From contig VZRG01000285.1 in assembly GCA_013397435.1 (NCBI GenBank), positions 540,066-604,065 on the forward strand: a DNA stretch of 64,000 bases, written 5' to 3'. Positions 23,721 through 35,295 of this stretch are shown piece by piece. The position numbers and the translations under genes are program-made. The notes under the pieces were generated by a model that made no database searches, was not told where the DNA came from, and was given only the letters and a program-made list of their open reading frames with translations. The DNA comes from Erythrocercus mccallii. Taxonomy: Eukaryota; Chordata; Aves; Passeriformes; Dicruridae. Numbering within the stretch: the first letter of the stretch is position 1; each line of letters starts with the position of its first letter.

Positions 23721-25159
23721 AATCAGCCCTCATTCCTTCACCTTGTATTCATGTATTTGATCCAAACATTAGCGTTGCTTAAAGATTCTGACGAAATGTG
23801 GCCACAGCTTTTAGAAATGTCCATAGAATTGTAGTCTCCTTAATCTGCCCTGCCATACAGAAGGGATCTCAGTTGGCAGATCTTTCTTAATTTTTTAAGA
23901 ACTATTTAAGGATTCTTGTTCTTGACAAGCACTCAATTGTGTTGAAAGTGGACAGATCTGTGGAGAAAGATCATGTCATCAGTTAAAAGAATAATCCTAT
24001 GATTCAAGATTTTGACACTTAGGAGAAGAAAACAATTGAGAAACAAAGGAAAAAGTCAAAATCCTTATAGCTGTTGAGTAGCTATTAGACACCTGCAGGT
24101 CTGACTGTCTTCAGATGTTGTATTTGCAGGAAAGTCTTGGGGATTCATGAAAAGCAATGAGAATGTCAGTGATCAGAAGAACATAAGGAAATTTTTTCCT
24201 CTCTTCAGTTGCGTTTTCTTTTCCTGCTCATGACGTTAGTCCTAAGCTTAGGTACTGCCTATGTAGAAACCGAGGTGCAGAACCAAACTGCAGTATCTGA
24301 CATACTTTCTACTATTCCAACTGTCAATTGATTTGAGATTCAGAGGACACAGTGGTTAATTTGTACATTGTGTTTTTCAGGGGGCAAACTGAGAAGCCAC
24401 ACAGTGTACTCTGATCCCTCTTTCTGACTGTATTTTTCAGTTCAGGGTTTTATCTTAGAATTTTCTATTTTGTTAATATTTCACAAAGACCCACAAGTCT
24501 CTAGTGCTCTGTGAGGCTGCCACAATTTCAACTCTGTGTTATGAAGAAACTTTTTTACTTCATTGCCATGAACTTGTTTTGTGAACTTAACTATTTTGGC
24601 CCTATTTTGATGCAGAGTTTTGGTCTAAAGTGGTTTTATTTGTGATCAAAATAGTTCAAAAGCAAAGCAGACATAGTGGGAAGTGCATTTGAACCTCATT
24701 TTTTAAAAAAAAACCCTCTTTAATACACCATAATCTATTTTCTTTTATTTATTTATTTTAACTGCCTATCTTAAGAAGAAAATTCCCATAAAGTGAGAGC
24801 GTTTGCACTATAGAATAGCCTCTCTGACTTGGCTAGTTTCAGACTTGTTTTCAATTTAAAGGGGGAAGTTTGAATTTAAAGTACATTATTTAAAGATTTT
24901 TATTAGATTTTAACAAATTATGTCTCTTATTTACACACAAGAGACTGACTCTCTAAAAATCTGCCTGGATATGTAAATCTCCCAGCCAGATATACACATA
25001 AAATGGGTTTTTTGGACTGAAAACCCAAGTAAATGTACCTATTACAAAAGAAAGACCCCTCTGAGTCCTCTAAAAGCTTTCTTTTGTGTATGGCTTCAGT
25101 GTATGTTTATGGGCTTTTTTTAAACAAATGGAGCCAAATCCAGGTTTAGTATAATTCTT

Positions 25160-25160
<1 letters not shown>
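23721..25160. other. Non-coding AT-rich DNA
   Basis: No gene recognised. From about 24,700 to 25,130 the sequence is AT-rich and unique-looking, with TAAATGTACC and ATTAGATTTTAAC strings, and could be a weak regulatory block. I could not support more. Confidence 0.55.

Positions 25161-25206
<46 letters not shown>
25161..25206. repeat. (AT)n microsatellite
   Basis: ATATGTGTGT is followed by an uninterrupted run of about fifteen AT dinucleotides and then ACACAC. It is a simple repeat, self-complementary along most of its length and likely length-polymorphic. Confidence 0.97.
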
Positions 25207-28000
25207 GTATTTGTAACCTTAGCTTTCACCTAAAGTTAGGGGTTGATGCACTTCCCTTGTGCTAATGGGAGTTGTATTGAAACAGGTCCCTGTTGCTTTA
25301 CCAAAGCTGCTGTTTCCACAGAAGGAGCAAAAGTCACCTCCACTAGAAAGAGGCATCTGAAGATGTCTGTCGTGAAATGAAACATTTCCCATCTTTTGAC
25401 TCTAGGCTCCAGCTCATGAGGCACTGAGACTTGGTGCAGGATGCTGTCTCTGGGAAAATCTCACCTTCCAGCAGCCTTTCCAGGAAGGGCCCAGGGCATT
25501 AAAGTAGTGAGGAGTTACAGGAAGCCAGGCACTTCCTTCAGTGCCTTCCCTGACCAAGTTTCATGGGTCCAGCCAAGCCAGGCAAGGGGTTCATGCAAAA
25601 CCCTTCTAAAGTTGCATGAGAGCAACTTTAAACCCAGTGTGTTTCTTATGTTGGGACAAGGCTGTAATCATTTGAAAGTGGCCAAATGGATTTTTATCAA
25701 GGTTTGTTTTTAATAAAGTTATTTCCTTGCTGACAGACAGGTTTTAACCTTCTGGAAAGAGGGGTTTGTAATAGAAATGTTGACACAACCTCCCTCTAGG
25801 GGTGCGGCTGCACTGCTGCACTGATGGTGTGTGGACAATACAGTAATAGGGCACTGACCCATAACTGACAAGCAAGGCTCCAACAGCATTATAAAGGTCA
25901 TTCTCCTACTTGTGAAAATGAAGTGTGTTTTTTTTGCAGTACTCCCTGAGTTTTCTGTTCTCTCTTCCCACCTCCACCCCAAATCCAAACACTTTATATT
26001 TTTAATTCACTGGTGTTTTGAAAATTTTAGTGTTATTTAAAAAAAAACTTAACTACAGGGACTAAATCTAACTCTTATAATTACCTAATCTGTATTCAAC
26101 ACAGGACACTCAAAAAACCCACGAACAAACAACCAAGAAGGAAAGCCATTTTTGCAGTTTCTATAGGGCCACCAAAGTTAGACAGAGTAGTCTCAAGGTT
26201 GCTCTAAACTACACCAGGCTGCAGTGATGCTGATGGAGCATGCTGCAAGCCAGATGCAAAGAACAAATGGCTCTGAAATGCCGTTGTGTCCACCTGATCT
26301 CTGTTATCTTCCATAGCATGGCTTAGGCCTGAAGCTATGAAAACTGAGTATAGGAACTTAAAACCATTTGAACTCTGTATGCACAGCCCCTCCCAAGAAG
26401 AATGACCTTTAGTGATTCTCTCACCCTATACCCTTTTTCTTTTGAATATTGAGGAAGGAGCACTACACACAGCAGAGACCAAATGAAGGGGCTGTGTGCT
26501 ACAATCTGCCTGCATGGCACCATCAAGGTGCCTTCCAGTATGTGAGAACAGTAACCACAACAGTTGATGTCATGAGACTGATTAAAAGTAACTGCCCCGC
26601 CTGTGAGGTAGAACATTAATTGAAAATGTGCCATTTGTACAATAGGCAGTAGTTAATTATCTGCTTCTTTGAACTGCTTGGTGTTTGGGATGGCTCTGCC
26701 TATGGGGACCAGAGGCATGAAACAGAGACACAGGCAGTTTGAATGGGTAGTTGATACCATTTAAATGAGTAGGAACTGTTTTTTAAAAAAAGTATATTCA
26801 ATTCTTAACATAATTTTAGATCTCATTTGTAGTAATAGAGGTTGAGATGCAACTGCCCTACATAGGGGTTGTTGACACTACATTACACTACATGGTCACC
26901 TTCATTTATGCTAAACAACAGTGTTACAACCTGTTCCTTGCTCTGTAAACAAAATCTTATTAAATGGTCTAAGGAAAAATCATTTTCACTTAGTGGCAAT
27001 GTAGGAATTTAGAGTCAAATATAAGCATTTCTGACTTAACCCAGTAGAGAGCAGTGGTGTGTATACACGCCTAACACATAATGATAATTTTAACATTTAA
27101 TACATAGAGCTTTGCTTACATCATTTGGGACCTTGACGTATTTTATTCTCTTCTGTTTCATTCTGAGTCTAATACATAGTTTGCACCCACAAACACATAC
27201 ATATTAGTGCATACAAATTTAGTAAAACTCTTTATTTATTGAAATTTGTAATTTGATTCTTCTCTATTTTGTTCTATCAATAATAACCACGTGGTTGCTT
27301 CTAAGTAAAATGTAAAACATCCAATAAATTTGTAATCATTAGGTTCCAAGGATAAAAGAACAAATATTTGGCTTAAACAATTACTTCCTAATTTTATGAT
27401 AATTTTAGTGTATATCTCTCTAACTATATCTGCCTACACAGTGACTAGTGTTCATCCATTGTTATCATTGTTAAGATCAGCACACGATTAATCAATCACA
27501 GAAAATTGTTTTATATTGTATGCAAAAGATTATTAATGCCTTATTGTGTAAAAGCTTACCTAAGCTGATGTTCTCAAAACTGAAACATTTAATCACATTT
27601 GTCATATTTTGAGTTTTTTGCTGAATATACAAGACTGTATAACACTAATTAAAACAGTGTGCAACAAGGAACACACTGGGAATATACTGATAAGGAAGAG
27701 AGATGCACAGAGTGACTGCAGTGGAAATGATCTAAGTGATTTTTGGTAAAGGAAGAAACATCAGTGCAAAGCAAAACCTCTGTATCTAAGGTTCTCAAAA
27801 CATCTTAGTAGTCTGAAGTCTGTGTTGGACCCAAAACTGAACAGGAACTACTAATATACATCCAAAATCTCCTGAGATTTTGGCCTATGGCAACAAGTTT
27901 CACATGAAACAGCTGGTCTAAGGTGCTCAAATACCACAGTGATAAGTAATGTGTAAGCATGTGTGAAACTTGATGAGTCTCATGAAAATTCTGTTATGAA
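25207..28000. other. Non-coding DNA, no gene recognised
   Basis: Short frames (60-99 codons) without domains. From about 26,990 to 27,640 the sequence is strongly AT-rich with few CpGs. No transposon or RNA gene recognised. Confidence 0.6.
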
Positions 28001-28960
28001 GGATATCTTGAAACTGCAATGTTTTAGTGCTGTTAAATCTTCAGCTGGGCTCTACTCCTGCTTCACCTTCAAACCCAACCTTACGAGAGGACTGTGCCCT
28101 GTCAGTCCTGTTGCTTCAGAATGAGGTACAGCGGCCACTTCACACAGTCCTCTGTGCCTATATAGGTCACACTACTCGCTGTCTCTCTTGTGTTGATCCT
28201 AGTTGTTCAGTTCCCTGGGCTGGGTGGTGCTTAGTACAAAGTCAAGCAGGGTTTGTGTTGCCTCTGTTGGGGAAGCACAATGAGAAAAAAATCCAGAGGT
28301 AATTTTTCCAGCTCCATTGGTTGAGTTGCTGCAAAGGTTTGAGGATTTATTGGATCCTTGGATGTTTATTTGTTTCAATCTACAGCTGGCTTGTTTGGGG
28401 AGACTTGGTTGCTGGTCTCTGCTTGTTGAAGTGCCCATTCTTTTTGGAGGAGTGCCTCTAAGATGCCCATTCATGGAGGAGCAGGAGGCTGGGACTTGCA
28501 GGGGAGTGCCTCGCCAGAGGCTGTGCAGCATTCCTGCCTTCATGCGGTGCCTGGCACAAGGTTACCAGTGGCAAAGCAGCACCAGTGCTGGGCAGCGAGG
28601 TCCTGCCACTCACCCTGTCCCTGGAGAGCCCTGAAGAGCTGAACTTGCAGCTGGCCCCTGCCACATAGGGAATCTCAGGAGGGGAGTGGCAGAGTAGCTG
28701 CTAGTAGGGACAAGGGGGATGGAGGGAGGCAGCTGTGAAGTAACTCACCAAAACCACCTTCCTTGCTCAGATGGCATGATGGGCCTCAGCCCAGAGCAGA
28801 CCTCTCCCTCTGAAGTGCTGCCAACCAGCAGCTCAATCACTCAGCCCTTTGTGTAGTCTGGTTGGGAAATGGCATGTGACAGGTCTGGCAAGGGCAGCTC
28901 TGCACAGACATGAGGGGAACTGTTCAGGCAGCCACCATTGCCCTGGTTCCTCAGCTGCTT
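28001..28960. other. GC-richer non-coding stretch
   Basis: This kilobase is visibly richer in G and C than its surroundings and carries overlapping frames of 91-114 codons on both strands (28,027-28,302, 28,199-28,543, 28,317-28,634). None has a recognisable domain. Open frames on both strands at once are expected from the composition. An old, unrecognised transposon or an untranslated lncRNA exon are the alternatives. Confidence 0.45.
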
Positions 28961-31554
28961 CTTTCAGGAAGAGGGACTGTATAATGTAGAGTCATAATTG
29001 CACAGTGAATGATGAAGGAAGGAGAATGAGCAACCAGAAGGCCGGTGCCTTAAGAGTTCATACAGCAGTGGCATTTTCTGTTCAGATACAACCTACTGTA
29101 GGACCTCTGAATGCAGAGCTACTCAGGAATGAGTAATGCCTTCTATTCGTATGGAAAGAGGAACTGCGCTCAGGAAAACACCAGTTCTGGAAAAGTTTAG
29201 GTACTTATGCTGACCTCCAGGTGGTTAAAGTAGCGGCTGAAGTCCTTACTGTATAAGCAGGGTAGCATTGAGCAATAAAGGGGAGATTTACCACTCGGAG
29301 AATCTGTAGTCTTTTCTAGAGAATGTCCTACATCTAGCAAGTAGTACCATTCCAATGCAGTTAACAGTCCATCATGTTGACCTTGATCAGAGGGTCTGGC
29401 ATCTGCCTCTTTCACTTACCTCTTTAGAATTTCCTGAGCTGTTGATGGAAAGCGGTGTGACACAGTGGAAGAGCACTGAAATGCATTACTAAAAGTTCCT
29501 GTGAGTTTTACTAGTCTTAACTCTGTGCAATTCTGGCAGTTAACAGCTCTGAAGGACTAAAAGGACTTGGTTGCCTGTAAGGTTTCTGGTTAAAGGACCT
29601 TCAGTTTCCACAGTGACCTTTTGGTTTTTTTGCAACTGGCACTTGCAGTTTTATCTGCTTGAAAATAAGAGAATCTTACAGATTATATGGGTGATTGTCT
29701 GTGGAAACAAAACCTGCTGTGGTGTTTCTACCGTGAAAGATGAAGTTCCTGTTCTTCCTTTTATCAGCAGTTAATATGATTATTAAAATATTGCACCAAA
29801 ATTAGAATTGCCTGGGAAAAGTCATGTAACTTCAGTGTAAGCATGGCTTTCTTTCAGGTTTTGTTATAAGCATTTGACTTTGCAAATATTTTCCAATTCT
29901 TTTCACCCCGTGGAACTGTCTGTAGGAGGTTTAGTTTGTTTTTTCTTCCCTGTTCTTCTGTTTCAAGTTGACATTTTTGCAACTCTACTCTGGTGTGGTG
30001 TATTATCTCCACTTCTCACTGCTCTGATATATTTTGCTTGGGATAGACATGCATATTTAATAACTTGAAGAAGGATTCTTTCTCAATGCCGTAGAATTGG
30101 ATTATCATCCCATTAGGCATGAGGCCTCATGTAACCAGGGACACTTAACTTTTGACCTTTGTGAGAAAGATCATTTAATTTAACTGCTCTTTGTATACAG
30201 CTGAACCAGGTGAATCTGGGAAATTCTCAACTCAGTTTTATGTTTGTTTAACAAATCAGGAAGGGCTTTTAGCTGGAACAGCTGTGATTTTCATCTCTTT
30301 TGATACTATCCTAATACATTCTCAAATCCCTGCCTAAGATTTATGTCCCTTATATGGGAAGAATTGCAAGGAAATAGACAGATAGATTAGATAGATTGCA
30401 CTGAACTATATGTTATGCCTAGATGTTTATCAAAGCTTTATAATGACCATATAAACCTAGATGATAGCACAGATTTGGCTATGGCTCAATACTTAAATTC
30501 AAAATGAAAATGTTGTTTGAAACACAAATGAAAGAACACATCTAGCTACACTTGAACAGCATAATGCAGGTTTAGGGCATATGTGGGTGGTATGTGAACA
30601 TTTCAGACCTCTCTATCTGTACATTAAGTGTACAGTGGGCCGTCAAAGCCCACTAAGCCCATCAGGCAGCAAAGGTAGGCACAGACCACTCATCCAGGCA
30701 TTGTACTTCCTGAAATGTGTCGATGATTGTCCAGTAAAGCCTATAGGTTATCTGACAAATTGCAAAATTTGTTAACATCAGTTATTTAAATTATTTCTCC
30801 AAAGCAGCTAAGGACCTGTCTAGGGTCATTTGCAAGATATGGATTTCCTTTGGGGATATCAAGAAGAAATGGAAGGGACAAAGTGACAAACAAATTTATT
30901 TCTATGGTTTTGGTATGTTCATGTTTGTTCGCAGATTTCCTGGATGCACAAAGGGTCTTCTCAATGTCTTAAACACAACTCAGTAAACAAACTATGCTAT
31001 TGTGGGCAGCAATGTGGTCCAAAATCCTGTATATTAACATTAACATCTGCCTAGGTCTTTGTGGAAGCAGATACATTTCTTTGGAGTTTCCTTCAACTGT
31101 TAAATGCATCATGTATCTCCATGGAAAACATCACATCCCTGAATTATTTACATCTGTTTCCTAATGAGGAAATGGGGCTTTCTTTTCTAACTACAGGCAG
31201 TAGCTTTCTGGTTGCATGCTGTTTCTTCCAGTAAAGCAACTAGGTGCATTCTGTCTGGAATACTTCAGACCTGAACACTGAGTAAATGACAAATTAATAT
31301 GGCCTGTTGAATTGGTTTTGCTCTGACGAAGTGAACAGGAGCCCCTGTGACAGATAATTATTCCTCTATTCTGCTTCCATCTTAGAAACTTTTTAAAATG
31401 TCCTGCAAGATTTTCCAAGAGGGCTTTCTTATTCATGGATATGCCCTTCTTCAATAATGAACTTCCCTGTGGAGTCCAGATACTTATACTTCAAAGTACT
31501 TGATTTCAAAGCTGGATCAAGCAGCAGAAAAAAACATTTTATAATTGGCTAGAA
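28961..31554. other. Non-coding DNA, no gene recognised
   Basis: Unremarkable AT-rich sequence with a very short GATA/TAGA patch at 30,381-30,397. No transposon, exon or RNA gene recognised. Confidence 0.6.
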
Positions 31555-31965
31555 AAGGAAGTCCATCCATCTTTCTAAAATGTCTTTAAAAATATTTATT
31601 TAAAACATTTTTTTTATGTGAATAATCACAGTGTGAGTTAATTTGTCTCTTTTTCATAGATATTTCACTTTACGGTTACTTCCATTGTTATCCTTTTTCA
31701 TTCTGGCTTTTGAAAACCCAGCGACAAATGGGTAGAGATTTTACTTTTCATTTAGCCTGTAGCCTCCAGTTCAAGGCATTAGCAAATGTTTTTCAAATGT
31801 TTTCAGGTATGGTGAATTTGGCTGAAATTAATCCCTAGAGAATAATTTGTCTAATGGACTAAAAGCTGATAGCAACATATTGTTTTGTTTCTCTGGTATG
31901 TGGATTTTGTTTAATTGATTTCCTAAATATTGAAAACTCAAATACAGAGATTTGGGGAATCATTG
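31555..31965. promoter_or_regulatory. Candidate conserved non-coding block
   Basis: About 400 bp of repeat-free AT-rich sequence. It has AAAATATTTATTTAAAAC near 31,590, GTGAATAATCAC near 31,618, GAGTTAATTTG near 31,636, GAAATTAATCC near 31,826 and GTTTAATTGATTTCC near 31,909, with no sizeable open frame. TAAT and TAATC cores recur about every 60-90 bp. Called by eye from composition and motif density. Confidence 0.35.
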
Positions 31966-32464
31966 GACTTATTTGTAACAAATGAAACTGAACTTCAGTC
32001 TTCTGTAACATTTTCTCTCAGGGAGCCACAGGAAATATTACCTTAATAGGTAAGACAATAAAAATATAGAGTTCTAGCTGCTTTATTTTCTCTAATTCTA
32101 AACACAAACTAAACTTTATGGCCTTGATGCTGTATTTGCCTAACTTCCAGCAAACACGTGATATTGCAGGATCATAGCGTACATTGGTAGAGATATACAA
32201 ATCCAGCTTACAAGGGGCATGTGGTGGTCTGTGTGGGTACACATTACCTCCCTTCAGTTCTCACCAGGATCACCATGGCCTTAATGGGAGAGGAGCTATA
32301 TAGAAATCTGCCCTCTGTGATGGCCAGGATGTAAACAAATGCAAGAATCTGCCTCCATTTAGAAGTAGATGTATGAAAAATCTTAGCTGTGATTGTTTTG
32401 TCCAGACTCACTCTCTGTACATATGCTTGTATTGGGTTCACAAATTCCAATTGCAGCATAAGCA
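31966..32464. other. Non-coding DNA, no gene recognised
   Basis: Two minus-strand frames of 73-74 codons cover most of this interval but show no recognisable domain. No repeat is seen. Confidence 0.55.
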
Positions 32465-32815
32465 TGATAAAACAACCATTAGCTGCTAGGAGCTGCCAGC
32501 ATCATTTATTCAGAATTTCTGGCCGTCCAGCCTCAGATGACCCAGCATTATCACATTCTGGAATTGGTAGCATTGGTTTTCTAATTTGCTCGTGCTGGAT
32601 TTGAGTTTTCACATCATGTAGTTTGCACAATAATACTACTTATAGATCTTTCATTTTTCTTCAGAAATTAATTGCCTGTACCACAATGATTTATAGTCAG
32701 ACTGAACATGATTATTAATTTTCCTGATGATTGTACCAGTGGGTGGCAACAAATCTACTCCTGATAGGACCAGCTTTGAAATGCTGTGAAAACTAAAATG
32801 TCCATAAGGTAATAA
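32465..32815. promoter_or_regulatory. Possible conserved non-coding block
   Basis: Unique sequence with TCTAATTTGC near 32,579, GAAATTAATTGCC near 32,665, ACAATGATTTATAG near 32,683 and GATTATTAATTTTCC near 32,710. Four TAAT-type cores fall within about 140 bp. Only motif density supports the call. Confidence 0.3.
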
Positions 32816-33052
32816 CAACTAATTTTTACCTTAATCAACTAACACTTTAAAAGAATTTAATATAGGGCACTTGTGCCTTGTGGGGAAACTGGTTTGAAAC
32901 CTACTGTAAAGTGCTGAGTTATTTATGAGAATAATTATACATTTGTTTCTTGAGTTTGTACTGGGAAATCAGGCTCTGAAATTAGAACAAAATACCAGTA
33001 AAAATGAAGTCGGTGTTGTGTGTGTTAGAAACTCCAGCACTGAAGCAAATAG
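32816..33052. other. Non-coding DNA, no feature
   Basis: Short AT-rich interval between a possible regulatory block and a tandem duplication. Nothing is recognised in it. Confidence 0.6.
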
Positions 33053-33128
33053 TATTTAACACAGAAAAGAACAGCAGTTATCAGGAAATATTTTAACAGA
33101 GAAAGAACAGTGGTTATTAGGGAATATT
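33053..33128. repeat. Imperfect ~38-bp tandem duplication
   Basis: The unit TATTTAACACAGAAAAGAAC, followed by a CAG-TTATCAGG-AATATT portion, is repeated immediately with a few substitutions (CAGCAG to CAGTGG, TTATCAGGAAA to TTATTAGGGAA). Each copy carries a TTATCA or TTATTA core. It looks like a two-copy local duplication that has since diverged. Confidence 0.75.
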
Positions 33129-33384
33129 AAAGCTTGACAAACTCAGCTCATATTTTCAGGCTTGTTTCTGCTTAGTGATGCCTTTGAGCTAGAGTAAAAT
33201 CACTGCAGTGTTTCTCTCAGCTCCCTGATGATGAGGAGGAAATGTGCACACAGCTTTTCCTCTGGACTGGAAAAACTTTCCATCTTTCTGCATGGCGTAG
33301 GCTGCCTTCCCTTTCCACAATGGTTCTTAGCTTTGCTGAGCTGTAGCGTTGGACAGACCTTTATCCCATCACCCTGACAGCTGA
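33129..33384. other. Non-coding DNA, no feature
   Basis: Moderate-GC sequence between the tandem duplication and the SINE relic. No gene or repeat is recognised, although the 5' head of the SINE could extend into its right end. Confidence 0.5.
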
Positions 33385-33502
33385 TTTGCGCTCTAACTTT
33401 GGCAAAGTCACTTCATGCTTCTGGGCCTGAGTGTCCTTATCTGGGTAACATTACATCTTCCCCTGGTTCAGCACTTTGATGTAAGGATGAAAACTGCTGT
33501 CT
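33385..33502 (+). repeat. MIR-like CORE-SINE, core plus 3' tail
   Basis: Two family landmarks appear in the correct order and orientation. The core reads CTTTGGCAAAGTCACTTCAT, then GCTTCTGGGCCTGAGTGTCC, then TTATCTGGGTAA (33,397-33,448), matching the MIR 'GGGCAAGTCACTTCAC..TCTGTGCCTCAGTTTCC..ATCTGTAAA' pattern. The tail reads CAGCACTTTGATGTAAGGATGAAAACTGCT (33,468-33,498), matching 'AAGCGCTTTGAGATCC..GGATGAAAGGCGCT'. It is the best-preserved ancient SINE in the window. A 60-codon minus-strand frame across it is not a gene. Confidence 0.6.
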
Positions 33503-33839
33503 AAAAGACAAGTGGTGACAGGATGGATGACAGAGTGGAGAATTTTGCTTGTAGAAATCATGCACATTGTGCACGTGGGCTGTTTTTCTCTTCCAGTTTT
33601 GGACAAATAATCTGTGCAAAACACCATCCAGCCTATAGGGTTTCGCAGGGCCTTGCAGTTGGAGTACTGTCTACACAGAACTTATATAATGTTTGAAAAT
33701 TTACCTGTTGTTCCTCTTACAAAATACAGGCGTACAGAGCTTAGTTGAGCTTTGGCTTCAGCTTCTCTCTGGGAGAGCTCGAAGAAGAATCACAGGGCAT
33801 ATATGACACAGTGTGATCAAATGCCAGAAATATTTTGTT
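33503..33839. other. Non-coding DNA, no gene recognised
   Basis: Unique sequence. No exon, repeat or RNA gene is seen. Confidence 0.55.
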
Positions 33840-33965
33840 CTTTTTTTCTTCCCGTGATTAATGGCATTATGCAGTTATGCAAATAATCTGTTATTTATAT
33901 CTAGACACATTATGCAGTTATGCAAATATTCCATAAATAATTAATATTTCCCACAATTATTTGGG
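33840..33965. promoter_or_regulatory. Candidate enhancer with duplicated POU octamer site
   Basis: A 20-bp string, CATTATGCAGTTATGCAAAT, occurs exactly at 33,865-33,884 and again at 33,908-33,927, 43 bp start to start. Each copy ends in the canonical octamer ATGCAAAT bound by POU-domain factors and begins with a CATTATGCA half. The first copy is preceded by GATTAATGG and the second is followed by AAATAATTAATATT. The exact repeat and the octamers are seen; binding and enhancer function are inferred. Confidence 0.5.
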
Positions 33966-34836
33966 GGGGGAAATATTCCCCTAAAGCATGTAACATCAGC
34001 TGTTTAATATGCCGTGTGTATAGTACATACTTCTAGTTGTGTCATACCTCAGGTACCCAGCTCAGTGAGGTTCCCAAACTCCAGTGCACAGGCCATTAGC
34101 AGCCTTCAGATTCCAGCAGGGCCATGGCTAATTGTATAGAGTGGGCTGTTGTCATGTACTAGTTTAGCTCATCTGCCTTCTTTCCATCTGCTTTGTTTTG
34201 ATGTAAGCAATGTCAGAAGGCACTGCAGTTCTGGTGGTTGCTGAAGAACACCAGGCAGGTGGTGAGCTCAAAGAGAATTATTCATACTAACTGCTTCTAA
34301 ACACCTTGCTGAACTGCAGCTCAGAGCACAGCACAGGACTCTGAGAGCTAAACTGCCCATGTAGAGGAGAGACCTGGGTGCTTCCAGAGCACCTAAGTTA
34401 CAAGCCTAAGTCTTAGAAGGGTGGAAAACACCCAGTATCTTTTTCTTCTGCACTAGGCTTATAGGTATGCCTAGCGGGACCAGGTGACAGGAAGCTCCTG
34501 AGTCATCTTTAGTCACATAGTGATATTATGGGGACATACAGAGAAGGTTTTGAGGGATTTAATTGACTGTATTCTGTCTTAGAAGCTTCTGATATGGATC
34601 ACTCAGATGATTGAGTATTTGCTTGATTTTAAGTGAACCAAAATGCTGCTGTCAAAGCCCAGAGGAAATCACAGGTTAAATGACAAAATGTTTATTTCCT
34701 ACATGTTATAAAGGAGAAGGAGAAGAGAGAAGAGTCCATACTGATAATTTTGTTTGGTTTTATACTTCTAAAATCATTTTGAAAATGGTTACACAATGAC
34801 AGAAAATCCCACCATGTCTTTAAAATCCACTTCCCT
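33966..34836. other. Non-coding DNA, no gene recognised
   Basis: Begins just after a run of eight G's (33,963-33,970) and continues as moderate-GC unique sequence. No frame above about 60 codons, transposon or RNA gene is seen. Confidence 0.6.
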
Positions 34837-35295
34837 TTAGAACCTGGAATAGATAAGCAAATAACAGAGAGAAAGCAAGTACAGAATAGGAAAATTATAA
34901 GAAGTGAAAAGGAAGTACCAATGAGATAAAGAGAACACTACACAAAGGAAAAGAAATGGCAGATAGAAAGGAGTCTGTGTGAGAAAGTGAGGGAAATAAG
35001 AATAAGAGAAGCAGAACAAAATAAAGAGCCCAGAATAAAAACATAGGTCATGACAAGTCAAGGAGAAGACTATAGTAAAGGATGGAAAAAGCATGGTCAG
35101 CAAAATAAATGAGCAGGAACCAGTGTTTTGAAACAAAGGAATAATTGTGACTGGAAAACACCTGAAGAATGGCACACAATGCCAAAACAGCTGGGGAGCA
35201 AGAAACTGAACAACAAAGAGAGTGGAAAATGCTATATATACGTGGTTTATGATGCATAAGATTGTATTTAGATTTAGCATGATTTCAGTGTTCAT
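34837..35295. other. Purine-biased tract; not a gene despite longest frame
   Basis: The plus strand is strongly enriched in A and G for about 400 bp, with many AGAAAG/GAGAAG/AATAAG strings. On the minus strand this yields the longest open frame of the window (152 codons), whose product is dominated by F, L, S, C and Y. The stop codons TAA, TAG and TGA are rare in a pyrimidine-rich strand, so the frame follows from composition. There is no recognisable domain, and a second overlapping minus-strand frame (35,048-35,257) is also open. Confidence 0.7.

Noticed and set aside
28001..28960. Coding exon cluster in the GC-richer kilobase
   Set aside because: Frames are open on both strands at once, as expected from the composition, and no domain is recognisable in any of them.
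29450..29500. Head of a MIR element (CAGTGGAAGAGCACTG)
   Set aside because: Similarity to the tRNA-like MIR head is limited to about 15 bases and nothing following it fits the core.
34837..35295. 152-codon minus-strand frame as a membrane protein gene
   Set aside because: The hydrophobic F/L/S/C-rich product follows from a pyrimidine-rich strand. No domain is visible, and another minus-strand frame is open over the same bases.
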